DNA of 64,000 nucleotides. Source: Dasyornis broadbenti. Its lineage: Eukaryota > Chordata > Aves > Passeriformes > Dasyornithidae. How positions within the stretch are numbered: the stretch's first letter is position 1; every line of letters begins with the position of its first letter. The stretch spans positions 1,073,459 to 1,137,458 of the forward strand of contig VZRN01005892.1 of the NCBI GenBank assembly GCA_013397935.1, given 5' to 3'. This document shows positions 23,434 through 36,640 of the stretch, one piece after another. Made by a program: the position numbers and the translations under genes. The notes under the pieces are model-generated. The model saw nothing but the letters and a program-made list of their open reading frames with translations. It did no database searches and was not told the origin of the DNA.

Positions 23434-23574
23434 CAGGCAAGTAGTTGAGTCCCCCTCCTGGAGGTATTTAAAAGATGGGTAGATATGGTTCAGTGGTGGG
23501 TTTGGCTGTGCTGGGTTAGAGGTTGGACCCAGTGATCTTAGGGGTCTTTTCCAAACTTAATAATTCTATGATTT
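23434..23574 (+). mobile_element. CR1 LINE 3' fragment (diverged)
   Basis: It reads CTGGAGGTATTTAAAAGATG, GGTTGGACCCAGTGATCTTA and CCAAACTTAATAATTCTATG, which is the CR1 3' terminal region in plus orientation. It is about 140 bp and more diverged than the 17.0 and 21.1 kb copies. Confidence 0.88.
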
Positions 23575-26500
23575 GAAATTTTCTGTTTACTTTCAGTAAG
23601 AAACAAGATTCCATCTCTACTCTGTCTAAAGTTAAAACATACTACAGCCTGTCCTTGAAGCAGCATTTGCTTATTTAAAAAGTAATACATAAAACATAAA
23701 GGGAAACCTAATGGCTCAATTATGTTTGGCTTTGTAACCAGAAAACTGGGAGAACTATGCTAAGTCTTTTTGACTTGACTTTCATCTCTCCTGTTACACA
23801 CACTCCAGCACTCCTAAAGCCTTTTCTTTGCCTCTCTGGTAGGTGCAGAGAATTAATACACATCCTGTCCTCATTATACTTGAACTCTGCTAAAGAACCC
23901 TAACTGTGATTTTATGTGTTCTTGTATCAGCAGATTGACACATCTGTCACACATGAAAGTTCATTTAGAGACAATTCCACCTTACTCTATTGCAACAGTG
24001 CTAAGAGAACTTGGTGCTGGTTTGAAATGGGGTATGTGTTGCTTTTTGAGATTCTTTTTCATATGGTAGTTAAAGAATCGTGGAGTGCTGGAAACTGAAA
24101 CTTTTCAGAACTTTTATCACCAGTTTAAATTTGTGAAGCCATGATGAAATGTTGGCTAAAAATTGCATCCAAAGGTCTATTTACATACTTTTTGTATTAC
24201 TGATTTTGAGATTTCTGCAAAGTAAAACTTTCAACTTGATATAAGCATGCAGCTTTCACAAGTTTATGGACAAAAAGCAGCCTGTCCTGCTATGCTGCTA
24301 TATAAATAAAATGGAAAATACTGCTTTAGGGTTTTTTTTTCTGACCCAGTGCAGGTGCTTGGACCACATTCAGCTTTTTACAACAAAGAAGCAAAATAAC
24401 ACTGTATCTTAAGATGTAATGGTAGCAAGCATCTCTCCTGAAAATTGTAAATTAGGCGGTGGCAATTGCTAGACAAAGTCTCAGTTATTTCACATACTGT
24501 CATTGTGTGTGATTTCTTTATTTTCCTAAGTGAATGTCCTGTGATTTAGAGACGCTGAGAACTTCATGGAACTGGTGTGTTGTTCTTGTCTGTATCAATA
24601 TTGATGTCATGCTGCAGTCTAGCTGGAACTGTGTAGCTGCTTTCTTTCAGCGTGGTACATCCCATGTAATTCAAAGCTTTATTTGGCTTTCTGTATGAAA
24701 TTGCCTACTTTGTAACTATGTCAAGAGAAGCAATAACTACGTTGAGAAATCTGGAATAATCAGTGGTTTATAAATGTACAAATCAATATATGTGATCAAG
24801 GTGCCTCATAAAAGTCCAGTGCCTTGTTTGTCACTGGTTTGTGAAAAAGTTAAGGGATTGTATTAGAAGTTTAACATCCCATAGTAATGATCAGGATGAT
24901 TATACTGTTTAGCATGTTCCAATTAAAAACCATTGTTCTGCATTATAATTCAGGCAGGATGACCTGTGGGAAGGAGTGTGTGTGAGGGAGAGCTCAGAAC
25001 AGAATCCCAGCACATGGACCTCTGCCCTGACTGACCACTGCACCTCAAGGTCATCCTGTGGCTTTAGGAACTCTCTTCTGGATTCCTTAAGTAAATAAAT
25101 AAATGAATAAGAGACTGACATGCAGGCTAGGTTACCTCTAGAAATAACAGTGCATAAACTGGTTATGCTGCTATATAAATCTAGTAAGGAGAAACAATTT
25201 TAAGATGTTTTTGTTCTTGCAGATGAGGATATATCTGTTTGCTTTTCAACGCATTTCCCATGTGTACAGTATTACATTTTTGTTGATTTTTGTGACTCAT
25301 TTCCTGCTCCTCTGAGGTTTTGTCTTAATAATTGATATCCCTTAGTCTTAAAAATGGGTTTATATTGGAGCAATAGGTTGCATACTTTCTTCATCCTCTG
25401 CAAGAATTTGAAAGATTAATTCTGAGCTGTAGAACCAGAAATGAAGCACCTGTACACTCTGTTACCATTACATTTAGGGATTACTCAGGGTCTGCAAAGT
25501 AATCAGTGCCCAATCCTTACTACATTTTGGTTCTGAAAAATGGTCTGGTCTTCATGGAGTTCAGCCTCACTCCTGAAGACTCTGAGTGGTGTGGATATTC
25601 CAGCTCTTTGCTCAGTGAAAAACTGTACTTGCAGAAGAGCTCATTCCTTTGATGGTGTGACTTTTCCAGCATAAAGATAACACAGGAGTTTTTTTTGACA
25701 ATGAAGTGTGATTTCTTCTTTATGGAATTTTTTGCTTGCATCTCTAAAGATGAAATATGCAGATCTTCAAACTCTTGTAATGAATGTCTTATCTAGATCC
25801 TGTCTGAATTGAATTTAATGCCTGTCTCCACAGCTCAAAGTTGACTCTCCTGTGCTCAAAGTTTGCTGGCAAGTTTGAGAATTAAAGACACATGTCCCTA
25901 ATGACATGAATAATCTGGCTTTCAAAAATAAGTCCACAGAAGTGCAGCAGAGTATCCAGTTGAGTATTTCATCTAGATTGCCATTTTATTATCAGCCTCT
26001 GATAAGCATCTGTTTTGAATTTTCTGTATACGTCAATAATACTAACATTTCACTATTATATAGGGCATGAAAATTCAGTGTAAAAGACTACCCTTTATAC
26101 TGCGGCTCTTCACATTAATAATCTACTTTGCTACTAAACCAGCTACTAGCTGGTTTTGATACTTGTAATAGTATTTACTATTTTGATATGTCTACTCAAT
26201 TTAAATGCACTTTAAAAGACTAGGGAAATAATATTTAAGTGTAAAGAAAAAACACCTGTGTACCCTTCCAGTGATTCCTGAATTTTCAAACACTTGATCT
26301 AGTTCGGTCGATGCTGTTTTTCTTTAATCTTCATGAGCTTCTGATCGGGGTGAAATGTGCCTAAATCTACAACACAGTTTTTCAAGATCTCACTTCTTCA
26401 GATTTTCCACTTCTTACTTTGATTTCTTCTTTTCTTTTTTATGATTGTGTTCAGAAAACAATAAAACCAAATGTCTCTTTTCCCACTTCCTTACAAATGT

Positions 26501-29500
26501 TATCTAGGCATTTAAGGTATATGCGCAAATATTTTATAGTGTGCTAGCAAGAGATCCATTTCTTTTTTCTTCTCCTCTTGCAGAAAACCAGTGTTACTGT
26601 CAGCAAGGCTATCTATTATTCATCTTGATTTAGTCAAAAATAAACTTTTTTATTACAACAATTTAGAATTTCTTCACTGCTCAGTGAGCTCATCTCATGG
26701 AAATTCAAATGGATACTATTGGCAGTTGTTTTTATAAAGTAGTGAGGCAGAACAGAGGATCAGAGTATAAAGTACCTTTCCCTTGGGAGGGGAAAAAAAA
26801 GATAGGTACATATACAAATGCTCTAAATTAGCCATTACCATTCAGAGAAGAGACTCTGAAAATGTCAGCTCCGTGCTCAGCTGTGGTCAAAGATGAGCAG
26901 GATGGTGAGATCCTTTGGGAAAGGCATTGAGAACAAGATGATAAAGTATGATTATGCTGTTGTATGAACTCATGATGTTCTGATGTTTCTTGAATCCTGC
27001 GTGCACTTCTGGTCTGCCCATCTCACAAACTGAGGGGATCACATGGAGAACTTCAGAGCATGAGGGGATGTGGCAGAGCAGAGCTCCTGCAGGTTGTAGA
27101 AGGTTGTTTGATTCCAAGAGGCAACTGCAGGCACTTTTGGAATTTTATATTCAAATTAAATCCCACTATTTCTTCCTAATTACCCAAGAGTAGCATGTGT
27201 CTACTCTTTTAGAATGTAGTCTAAATAATTTCATGTTTAACACCAGGAGCTGTTTCTTGTGTCATAAATTACAAAGGCATTTTAGTTTCTTATTAAAAGA
27301 ATGGCAAATTGGATACTTCTGCCAGCATTTGTATATTTAAGTGCTCCTAAGGATAAAGTTGCAGCAGGGAACAGTGGGGCTTTCCTGTTCTGCACCCTGT
27401 TCCTTCTTCCTGTTTCCTTGTGGAAATGCTTGGTGAGCTTGGATGCTGAAGTTTGGAATGGGCATAAATAAAATTATTTATTATAAAATTATTAGTGTTT
27501 CTTTGATTCTCATGAGTAGAAAACCAAAATTTGATTTTGGTTTTTTTTTTAGATAGAGTTTTCTGGATTCACAGTTAGCTATTATCATTCACCAGCTTAC
27601 CATCTGCAATGTAATTTCTTGTTTGATGTATTCATCTTGTTTCTAATTGCCCAGGTTTTCTGTGGGAGATTCTTCCTGTGTGTTCAGAATAAAGCTTCCT
27701 TTTATTCAGTCTGTTTAAAAGCTATCCCATTTGTTTCATCACAACTTCTTATGAGCTGAAATCCTGATTCCACTAAGTCCGCAGTTCTGCCTCAATTCAA
27801 TTTTTTTAATCTATCATTTTTAAAACCATAGTTATTACATAGACATCTGAAGCATAATAACATGCAACAAAGGGCTTCTGCTTTTTAAAAGTATTTGGAG
27901 AGATGGCTTTCTCCTTTCTGAGTTTTCAAAGACCATTGCTTAATGGTTGCCAGATAATTAATTTTACATCAGGCCATGTACTCTATACAAATGGTATCTG
28001 TATTAATAAAAAATGGTGGCATCCAATGACCTTGCTGCTCTGTGAGTTCTGAGTCTCTTGCTGTATAGAAATGTTTGCTGCATTTGTGGTTCTGCACCCC
28101 ACAAGCTGACTGCTATCTCAGCAATTTAGAGAACAACTTAGATTTCTTTTCAGTGCAATAAAAATATGAATGAATGCATGGTCAGAATCTTTGCACAGTG
28201 TATTCCAAAGATGAATGTTTTATTGTTGAAGTATGAGGGCTTTGAGGAAGTAATGAAAGAGAATCCCTACAATAAGAAAATTGTTTCCATCTTGGAAGCA
28301 AGTTTAAATTGGGGCCTTTTCTTGTAATAAGAAGTGAAAGTAGCTATAGTGGAAGACCCTTCAGTGGAATTTCTCCTATAATTCCTTCCCAGTGTCTATC
28401 TTTTTTTGAAGAGCATCTTTATTTAAAGAAAATGAAGATAAAAATTTCAGCATTCTTGCTTAAAAATAAATCCTGTGTTAAGTGTACCTTTTAGAAATTA
28501 TAGGTTTGAAATCCTTTATGTGCTTTTGGACAAGGGAAAGCTATCCTGATTTTATGACTCTTGACCAAAAGGTTCTTAGCTTCACTGTGGTTTTTTTGCT
28601 ATATATTTTCAACATAGGGTCCTAACTTCAATTAAATTTTTTTAGACAAAGCGTGAACAATACAAATTCTAGAGTTATTCCAAGCATGCACAGAAAAGAA
28701 AAAAGAGAGAAAGCTAAAGTTGTGTAGATCCTGCCTTTATAGCCCATTACAAATCTAGTAAGTGTAACAGTGTTGTCTCTTGCAACACAGGAAAGTAGAG
28801 GCATCCTGTAAATTCTGTGGTACTTCTGGAAAACGCATTTAAAAAAATATACAAACAGAATATAAGCAGAGGTCATATTCCTCTTAGATAATGAATAGAA
28901 AATGATTTTATGGAAAATAGCTCTTTAGTAAAAATGTGGGTATTTATAATACCCAACACTTCAAGAGTATAGAACTATGCTATTTTTTGACTGATGCTTC
29001 TGATGTTCGTTGTCAGAGCTGCCTAGAACCTTTCACAAACACTAAATTTCATGTACATATGAAGGGAGAAAATTTCCATTTACCTGCAATTGTTTATATA
29101 TGTGTTTAGATATGTGTGCACTTGCTTTTATAAATCCTGTTTTTTACCTTTCATGTGTTCTGAATTATTTTGATGTGGTTGTTTTTACTTACAAACAGTT
29201 TTGCAGTGTCATGTGGGTGGCTTTATGCAGAATTTATTACCTCGGGCAGTCAAAATCTTTGTCTGGCACCTTTGCTTCTGCCCCCAGTGAATTTCCTCCT
29301 GCGTTCTTCCAGTTCAGTTTAACCCAGAACAGAAGGTATTTTTTAAGTACCACAAAATAAAGGTATTTTTGTGATTCCTCAGTGAGATTAGGCTAGAAAA
29401 ATGGGGTAAGAAGGGTTTGAAGGAAATTTGTGTACATGAACGTTGCTGACTTTTTTTGTCCTTGTTTAAATATTCCATTTTATACTTCACGCTGAAGTGA

Positions 29501-32500
29501 TCAGCCATCAGCAGCTGGAATGATTGCTCATTTCAGGTGTGCAGGAGCCACTCCAGCCTGGTCTGGGTTAACTTCCTTAGCCTTAAATAGATCCTTGTGT
29601 TTTGAAAGTTTAGTTCAAATTTAAACAAGTGGTTTCGCAGCCGAAACGTGTCGTGGTTGAATGTTCTGCTGCGGCTGAAGGTGTCAGGGTGCTCACAGAC
29701 AGCTCGCTGTTTTGGTGTAAGGTGGTTTTCTGCTCTTTTGTAGGATGCAGTGGGGCTCCTTATAATAGGATGTGCAACTAACCATCTCCTTGGAACTATT
29801 TTCTGGTGAATTAACTTTGCTTTTTATGTGATTGTTGTCTCTCCAAGGGCCGTGTAGTATCGAAATGAATTCTGTCAGTATCGAGATAAACTTCCTCTTA
29901 CTAGGCTGCTTCTGAGCAAAGCAGAGGTTACGCTAATACTTGTCTTCCACAGCTGTGCATGTGCTGTTGTGCAAACGTTCCAACAGGTGATGGAGACGTG
30001 TTCTTGTAAAAGGATGAGTAATTTATTACAAGTGCTTTTGGAGGCAGAAGGCCGTTCTCAGGGGACGGCTGAAGAAAGAATGAACCGCAGAGTCATTTCT
30101 TCACAAGATGGCCTGACCTAGGTGTGAACCCAGGGAATTCTCAGAAGGTTCTCTTTAGCAGTTTGGAAAAGTTCGTGAAAGATCTTGGAAATTTCAGGCG
30201 GTTTTTGTCCAGAAAGAAAACATTGTTTAAATGTGTGTTTTGCTGACCTTATCAGCTCCGTGGCTGGGAAACAGGGCCAGGACAGCTGAAGCTTCAGAGA
30301 TGATGTGTCCTTCCATCCCTCATCTCTGTTTACAGGAAGAATAAATAAAGTCAAAAGGAAATCAGCAGTGGACATTTGATTGTTCCTTTTTTTTTCCCTT
30401 CCTTTTTTTGTAATAGAAGATTGCTGTCCTTTATTTTTCTGTAAAATCTTTAGTATTTGAGGATTTCAGAATTTCAAATGCTAGGGGAAAAACCAGAATC
30501 TTGTAATATCCTTATTTTATAGAGGGCGGGAAAAAAAAAAGGCTCAATAAACTAATTCTGATTAAAACTGATCTTCTGGCTTTACCACAAAGCATGAAAT
30601 AGATGTAACAACAATCCTGAGTAACAAAAATGTAGATGGTGAAGACAGTTCACAGAGATTTCATAAATTAACCTGCCTGTAAACAAAGAATGGTGCTGGT
30701 GTTGTAACTGTTCATCAGCAGTGGTACCTGATCTTGAAATAGACATTATAATCCAGGTGAATGATGGTCAAGGAATTCTGCCCTTCTCAGCAAGCCTGCC
30801 AGTTCTTTTCATCTTTGATCATGAGCTCGTTTTGTGTATATTATATAGCAAATAGAAGTCAGAGAGATGGATGACTTCAATCTAACTTAATGATGACAGT
30901 TTCATTCCTGAGCACAGTAGCTTATTTGTTTATACGTTACATGCATGTGTATATAAAAAATTAAAAGTTACTTTTGTTTTTGTTTGTTAGAGTCCCTTTC
31001 TTGTGCTTCTCATACCCAGCTACAAGGGAAATTGTCAAAATAAGACAGGACTTTGGGCATTTTATCTTGGCTCTGCCCTCTCTTTGGAATGATGCTGTTT
31101 GTGACTCCTTTCGCTTGCTGTGTAGTGTCCTTCTCTGCCAGTTTTGTTTGCTGTCTAGTCAGTATTTACCATAACATTAAAGCAAGAGCAGGCTCTGCCT
31201 GATGTGCTTGAGCTGGGATTTTTGGAAAGCAATGTGTGTAAGAAAGCAATGTTCTTTGCAAATTAGTCACAATCTCCTTTGAGTTTAAACAGAGCGTGAG
31301 CCTGCTTTCCTTGCTCACTTCCCATTGTGAACACACAAGTGTTCCAAAGGATGAGCTCCTGTGAGGGCACAGAAAACCCAGGAAAATTTAACTGCCGACA
31401 CATTCTTAAGGATTTTTCATCTGGATGAAAAGAGTTTTGTACCTTGGCAGGAAATCAATGCTTTCTCATTCTTATTAGGACTGTAGCAACATCAACTATA
31501 GACATCCCTACACCAGGGAAAACTTCATTTAAAGTTCCCATCATTGCAGCCATATTGTTTGCTAAGAAATCTTGGGATTCCTCGTGCAGGTGAGGTTCCC
31601 TTAGTCCTCCTTGTGCCAGCAGCATCAGGATGTCTCATGAAGGGCAGGTTCCCATGGTCAGATTTGTTGCTGGCTCTAAGTCATATCAGCTTTGCAAAAA
31701 GTGACTTCTGTTTAATGTGTTACTGTGGGGTAGCAGCTCTGTCAATGCCAAATCTTCTGATATTTCCAGCAGCTGTACATCTGCAGGAATGGTAAATAGT
31801 GATTTACATTGTCAGAGTCCTAGAACAACACAGCAGACTATCCTCTCTTGTGTATTTTGGCAAAACACATCTGGTACCGCTGGGAAATCTTTATTTATAC
31901 TTGAAGTGCTGAGAAGGTAATAGACTAATTTTGGCAATTGTTTGAGTAGGAATCTTCTTGTGTACACACATGAGCCTGTCACAAAGGCAATCTCATTAGA
32001 GTTTGAATACTAACACAGGAAAGCTAATGACAATTAAAAGCAGCAAGAGAGGGGGGGAGGTGGTGGAGAGGGTGTCTCTTTTAAAAGAAAGGATAATTCA
32101 TCTTCAGCTGCTGCAAAACACTTCCGTGGAGGATAGCTTGATACTTCTTGTGTCTGGCCCAGCAGCCTGAGCACCATGAGACCAAAGCGGCAAAGAATCA
32201 GCCTGTGGTACAGTTTCTTAAAAGATGAAGGAGAGAACAGGCAGCCCTTGAAGAACCCTGGCATTCTGAATATGTAAGGCTTCTGAAAATTGGCAAGAAG
32301 CTGAAGTGAATTCCTAAGCAGAGCTAGGGACCAACATAAACTAACAAGTATAAATGCAAGCCTGAGTTTATCAGCTGAAGCCAGGCACATATGAGAGTGT
32401 GTGTGAGTTTCTTGCTGAAAGCAAAGAGTGAGAGGCTGATACATTGCTTTGATGCTATTTAAGAGAAAATAGTTGCAATCCATATCATTTTGCTGTCAAA

Positions 32501-33592
32501 TGTATTTGAAAAATGGAAAACATGTTGGATATATGTTCTGCAAATAGTTATCAACAGTGTTCCAGAAGTATTTGGTTTAGTGGATTCCTTAGAATTCACC
32601 ATTCAAATCTTACATGCGTCTTGAAATTATCTTGAAATTGGCTGCCGTTCTGTTCTGTGGCACAGTGAGAGCATTGCAGAGGTTAATTGTAGCCTGTCAA
32701 AGCCTGTGATGCTGCTGTTCTCAATGGAGAGACTCTTCCAAAGGGCTTCATTTAGCCTGCAAAAATGAGAATTTTGCTCGTGTTTTAGAGGCACTGCCTC
32801 TCTGTGATCTCAAGAAGGCTAGACTTAGTCCGTAGTCCTTTGAACACCCTGCTGCACTGGTAAAAAGCTTAAGCAAATCCTAATTCCAGGAAAGCATAGC
32901 TTTTACCTCTCAGTATATCAATAGCAGCCTGATGATTGCATAAGTGAAGGCTACAAAAAAGGGTTCCAGATTCCGATTTTTTGTTGTGTGGTTTTAAGAA
33001 AATTCATTGCATCCTTTTAATTCCACTGAAGAAAATTGTAAAGGCACCAGTGCAAAAGTGTAAAATATTCAGGCTTTCTTTTTGCCATCCTGCTGTATGA
33101 GGGAAGCTCCCTGTAATTGCAGGAAGAAGCGAAAAACTTCGGGGTCAGGTAGCTCGTTACCTCTAACTGATGCTTCACAAGAACAGGAAGGTAGCAGGAG
33201 AGTAAAGTGCAGGAGCTGTGGCAAATTTGGCTCAGGGCAGCAGTCAGAGTGGCTGGATGAAAGCAAAATATGGCCTGTTTGTCTGAGAGCCTCTTTGAAC
33301 CTCGATGGTATGACTGGTGCTTTAAAAATGTGAAAGGTTACTGTGTGCTATTAGAGAAGGAGTCAGCTCAGCGTGAGTTAGAGCAAGCAGTTGTGACGAC
33401 TGAACTGTGTAGTTCTGTGCACAGGGCGGGCTGCTAGGGCCCCTCTTGTGCTGCTTATCTTGTATTTATGGTTATTGCTGTTGGTGATGGGCAGTGATGT
33501 AAAGGTTAATCTCCACAGCAGATATTTTTCCCTGATATTTTTCCTTGTCCATAGCTTTTTGTCACAGCCACACTTTGCCTCCTCACCAGTTC
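23575..33592 (+). other. Long intronic stretch without genes or named repeats
   Basis: Ten kilobases of AT-rich sequence in which I recognise no transposon, exon or RNA gene. Two points deserve note. A CpG-containing block at about 29630-30120 is less AT-rich than its surroundings (see findings). A purine-rich run AGAGAGGGGGGGAGG lies near 32045. Open frames, including a 149-codon minus-strand one at 32034-32483, show no domain and are probably chance. Confidence 0.65.
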
Positions 33593-33611
33593 TTTTTTTT
33601 TTTTTTTTTTT
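33593..33611 (+). repeat. Poly-T tract (19 bp)
   Basis: Nineteen consecutive T about 220 bp upstream of EGF exon B. It resembles a strong polypyrimidine tract but is not followed by a recognisable exon. Confidence 0.9.
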
Positions 33612-33794
33612 CTGTTTTTAAACCTAAATAATCTGCTGTTGCCATGCTCCTATTGAGTTTCAGAACTGGAGCCAGCCCATAGCTGACTCCCACACCAAGC
33701 CCCCAGCATTCAGCCATTGCAGCATCCTGGTTACTCCACTTGCTTTTCAAATGCCACATCAGCTCACTGAAAAGCACCCTGCATCTTGTAAATG

Positions 33795-33827
33795 TTTTTT
33801 TTTTTTTTCTTTTCCCTCTCCACTCAG
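33795..33827 (+). promoter_or_regulatory. NELL2: Polypyrimidine tract and 3' splice acceptor of EGF exon B
   Basis: Fourteen T (33795-33808) followed by CTTTTCCCTCTCCACTCAG, an almost uninterrupted pyrimidine tract with no AG before the acceptor. A branch-point-like CTCAC lies at 33763-33767. This is a strong acceptor by consensus. Confidence 0.9.
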
Positions 33828-33950
33828 AGCATGATGAGTGTGGCAGTGGGCAGCATAACTGTGATGAGAATGCAATCTGCACCAACACCATCAGGGGACA
33901 CAGCTGCACCTGCAAACCTGGGTACGTGGGTAACGGGACCATCTGCCGAG
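33828..33950 (+). CDS. NELL2: NELL2 coding exon B: EGF-like domain with N-glycosylation sequon
   Basis: A 123-bp internal exon encoding the EGF-like domain that follows exon A in NELL2. Joined to exon A, the split codon G/AG gives Glu and the frame reads EHDECGSGQHNCDENAIC and on to KPGYVGNGTICR. Six cysteines have EGF spacing. GSGQHNCDENAICTNT and CTCKPGYVGNGTIC match NELL2 as I recall it; NELL1 has ITNQHNCDENALCFNT there. The calcium motif begins EHDEC rather than D-x-D-E, and the hydroxylation pattern has His where Tyr or Phe is usual (CTNTIRGHSC), so calcium binding may be weaker than in exon A; both features are shared with human NELL2. The sequon N-G-T lies before the last cysteine. The donor is CGAG/GTAAGG and the exon is phase 1/1. 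TIRGH replaces the remembered mammalian TVQGH. Confidence 0.95.
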
Positions 33951-35201
33951 GTAAGGCTGTTCTTGTAGAGACACCATAAACTTGTCAGCCTTTGTTAATA
34001 TTTGCTGACAGTCACCTGCATTCTGGTAGCTTATGATGGCTGGATTCTGCAGTGATCTGCTTTAAGACATCTTCTGGCAAATGGACACGATGGGAATTGA
34101 TTTGTGCGTAGCTTCTTAGCAAGAAGGAAATAATTTTGGAAGGCTAGGAGAAAAGAACTTTTCATCTACTGCACTGAATACTGTCATTTGAGCTAGTATA
34201 ATTCAGCTTCTGAGTGGTGTTCATGTTTTATAAACTCTGGATGGTATGCGCTGTCACCTTTGGCTTTTAAGTTTTAATGAGATGCATTTTAAATTAGGAT
34301 AATTGTCTTTTATGCTACCGTCATGTGGTTGTTACTTGACTACACTTGCATCAGAATCACGGCACTTTTTTCCCATATAAATCTTTAAATCTGTATTTTG
34401 AAGATTTCTCAGTTGTGTAAACAAGAAATAGTGATAGCCAGACATGCTTTCTGTGAAGTACTCATTTAGGGTATGTCATTTATTTAGGGTTGTTTTATGT
34501 TTTTCTTTCAGTAGAGAAAGAGAAGCAAATATCTCATATAAGGACAAAGGAGGGTTGGATTAGTGAGGGCTCTGTCTTGAAGTACTGTTGTTGTAACTCA
34601 TGCATTTATGAATTACATTTGTCTCTTAAAAAGCTGGTTTTTATCTTGCTGGGTTTTCATACTTTCTAAACAGAATTACAGTAATAGAAAACTAAAGTTT
34701 AGGGGTTTTTTTTGAAATGACAACTATTAAAACTGAGGAGTGTACTGGACAAAATGTTCTGTACAGTTTGGTGCACAACAGCCTGGATATGAATTTTTCA
34801 GATTGTTGTAAATTGGCCAAACAATTCCTGAAGGGACAATGAACTTTGATGTAATTCCTGTTTCAAGCTGAAGTCCTTCACCAAGATTGGCCTGTCAGCC
34901 TCTGAATTAGCAACCATCAGATTGGTTTTCATTGTCTGGGTACATCCCACCCATGCTGAAACATCCCTGCATTTAAAACTAAAATGGTTTATAAGCATTA
35001 AAGAAGGAATAGAAAAATTTACTGAAAGTGTGGGGCAAGTTAAACCTTGGCCTGTCTGTATTGAAGATCAGCAGGTGATAGCAGGGAGAAGCTCGCTGCA
35101 TGTTCTCAGTCTTTGATTACAGAAAATACAAATTGCAGCACAGACAGCTTGAGTTTCCGGGAAGTCTGGGTACTGAACAGCCTGACTGTAATATTTTCTT
35201 T

Positions 35202-35222
35202 TTATTATTATTATTATTATAT
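35202..35222 (+). repeat. (TTA)n microsatellite
   Basis: About seven TTA units, followed by further AT-rich sequence. A TATATATTTTTATATAT-type AT-rich stretch lies about 220 bp downstream at 35444-35490. Confidence 0.85.
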
Positions 35223-35490
35223 TAATTATATTTCTTTGAAACAAGGATGTTTGGATTAGTTAATAAAACCTGTGTTTTCACACTGGTTTTCTTCATTTGC
35301 ATACCTTTAATGTGCCAGAAACTCAAAGTGAAACTCCTACTGCATACTTATTAACCTAGTAATGTTGTAGTAATGAAATTGCACTGGAGAAATAGAATAA
35401 TGTTTTTACTCTCAAAGTTCTGTTGAAACCTGAGCTGCCACAATATATATTTTTATATATGAAAACATTGCATGTTGTATATATATTTTT

Positions 35491-36640
35491 AGTATGCCTT
35501 GAATTGCACATACAAGTGTAGCTGGAGTTGCCTTTTTGAGATAGATGTGCATGGAAATTCAGGGAAATGTGTTCTTATATTCTGACTGGGAAACATAAAT
35601 TGGAAAGACAACTGGAGAGTGTAGAAAGGGGTTTCCAGTCTAATAATTGTTGAAGTCACTAAGGACAAGAATAACCCAGCACTGTATGGATCAGTCATTA
35701 CTGCCAACCATCTGCTGTTAGAATCATCTGCGCTTCAGTAAATTATAAAACACACAATGTAAAGTGCTGGATTGAGTTTCTCAGCCTGTGGTTTTGCGGT
35801 TACCTGAGGCTTTCGCAGCTTTGGATGCTAATTGAAAAATGTTCTCATTTTGCCCATGATAGCAGAAACACCACTTTTGCCTCTCCTTTTACCGAGTTTA
35901 ACAGTGATACGTTATCAGTTACCTGTCACAGCATTTCCTTGCACAAATGCTGGGGCTGGCACAAGGGAAGAGGTGTGAACATGTCAGGACAACTATAAAC
36001 TGCTGCTGGCTTGTAGTATTTTAGGGCTTTATCTTCAGGCAATATAGACTGGAAAAGCATAGATAAAAGTCAAGGTGATACGTTTGCTGTAATACCATCT
36101 GAAGATAAGATAAATGTTTCTATTCTCCTTGAGACATCTGCAAGTGCTTTAGAAATGCTTACGTGTTATAGATGTGTACACACACAAAACAGTGGTTCCA
36201 GCTACTGCTGAAATAATGCATCTCTGTGGTTCAATAGGAAGTCTTATTAATATTGTTCAGCAAAACCAGAAACAGAAAAATGATGGTTTTGTGATGAGAG
36301 GAAAGGACTGGCTTTGTGCATGATTCTACAATCTATTTCAACAATCTATTTTAGCAGTGTTATAAAAAGTAAGATCAGAATAATGATTCTCTTTGGCTTT
36401 AGTGAATAACACATTGATAGTCTTTGTGAAAAAAAACAGGATACTGTTATTTTTGTTTTAGAAAAGAAAACTTACGTGGTTGAATTAAATTGTATTGTGG
36501 ACTACTGGCAAATACAACTCAATTACTCTGGCAGGAATTTGTGTTGTTTGCAATTTTTGTGAAAAGCATGAAGTGATAAAAAGAAACAGAAATAGTATGG
36601 ACATGAATATAATGATTGCTGAGGATTTAGGGAAAAAAAA
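35491..36640 (+). other. Intronic sequence without recognisable features
   Basis: No gene or named repeat is seen. It ends in a run of eight A directly before the assembly gap. Confidence 0.65.

Larger units (their letters stand above)
2572..33827 (+). other. NELL2: NELL2 intron between the two EGF exons (complete, 31,256 bp)
   Basis: This is a complete GT-AG intron: the donor is GTGAGC at 2572 and the acceptor ends CACTCAG at 33827. It separates two exons that join in phase 1, with Thr followed by Glu split G/AG across the junction. Identified contents are CR1 LINE fragments, one solo LTR with target duplication, one possible second LTR, and several homopolymer or short tandem tracts, each listed separately. 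No conserved coding exon is visible between the two EGF exons, and the encoded EGF domains are consecutive in NELL2, so none is expected. Confidence 0.9.

Noticed and set aside
32034..32483. 149-codon minus-strand open frame
   Set aside because: No domain or conserved motif is visible, and a single open frame of this length in 64 kb is compatible with chance.
2446..33950. Assignment to NELL1 rather than NELL2
   Set aside because: The remembered NELL1 residues in these domains (AEGRHYCRENTMC and ITNQHNCDENALC) differ clearly, whereas AAKMHYCHANTVC and GSGQHNCDENAIC fit NELL2.
35196..35490. AT-rich stretch considered as a matrix-attachment region or origin
   Set aside because: It is a simple (TTA)n tract followed by AT-rich intron; composition alone does not support a functional call.
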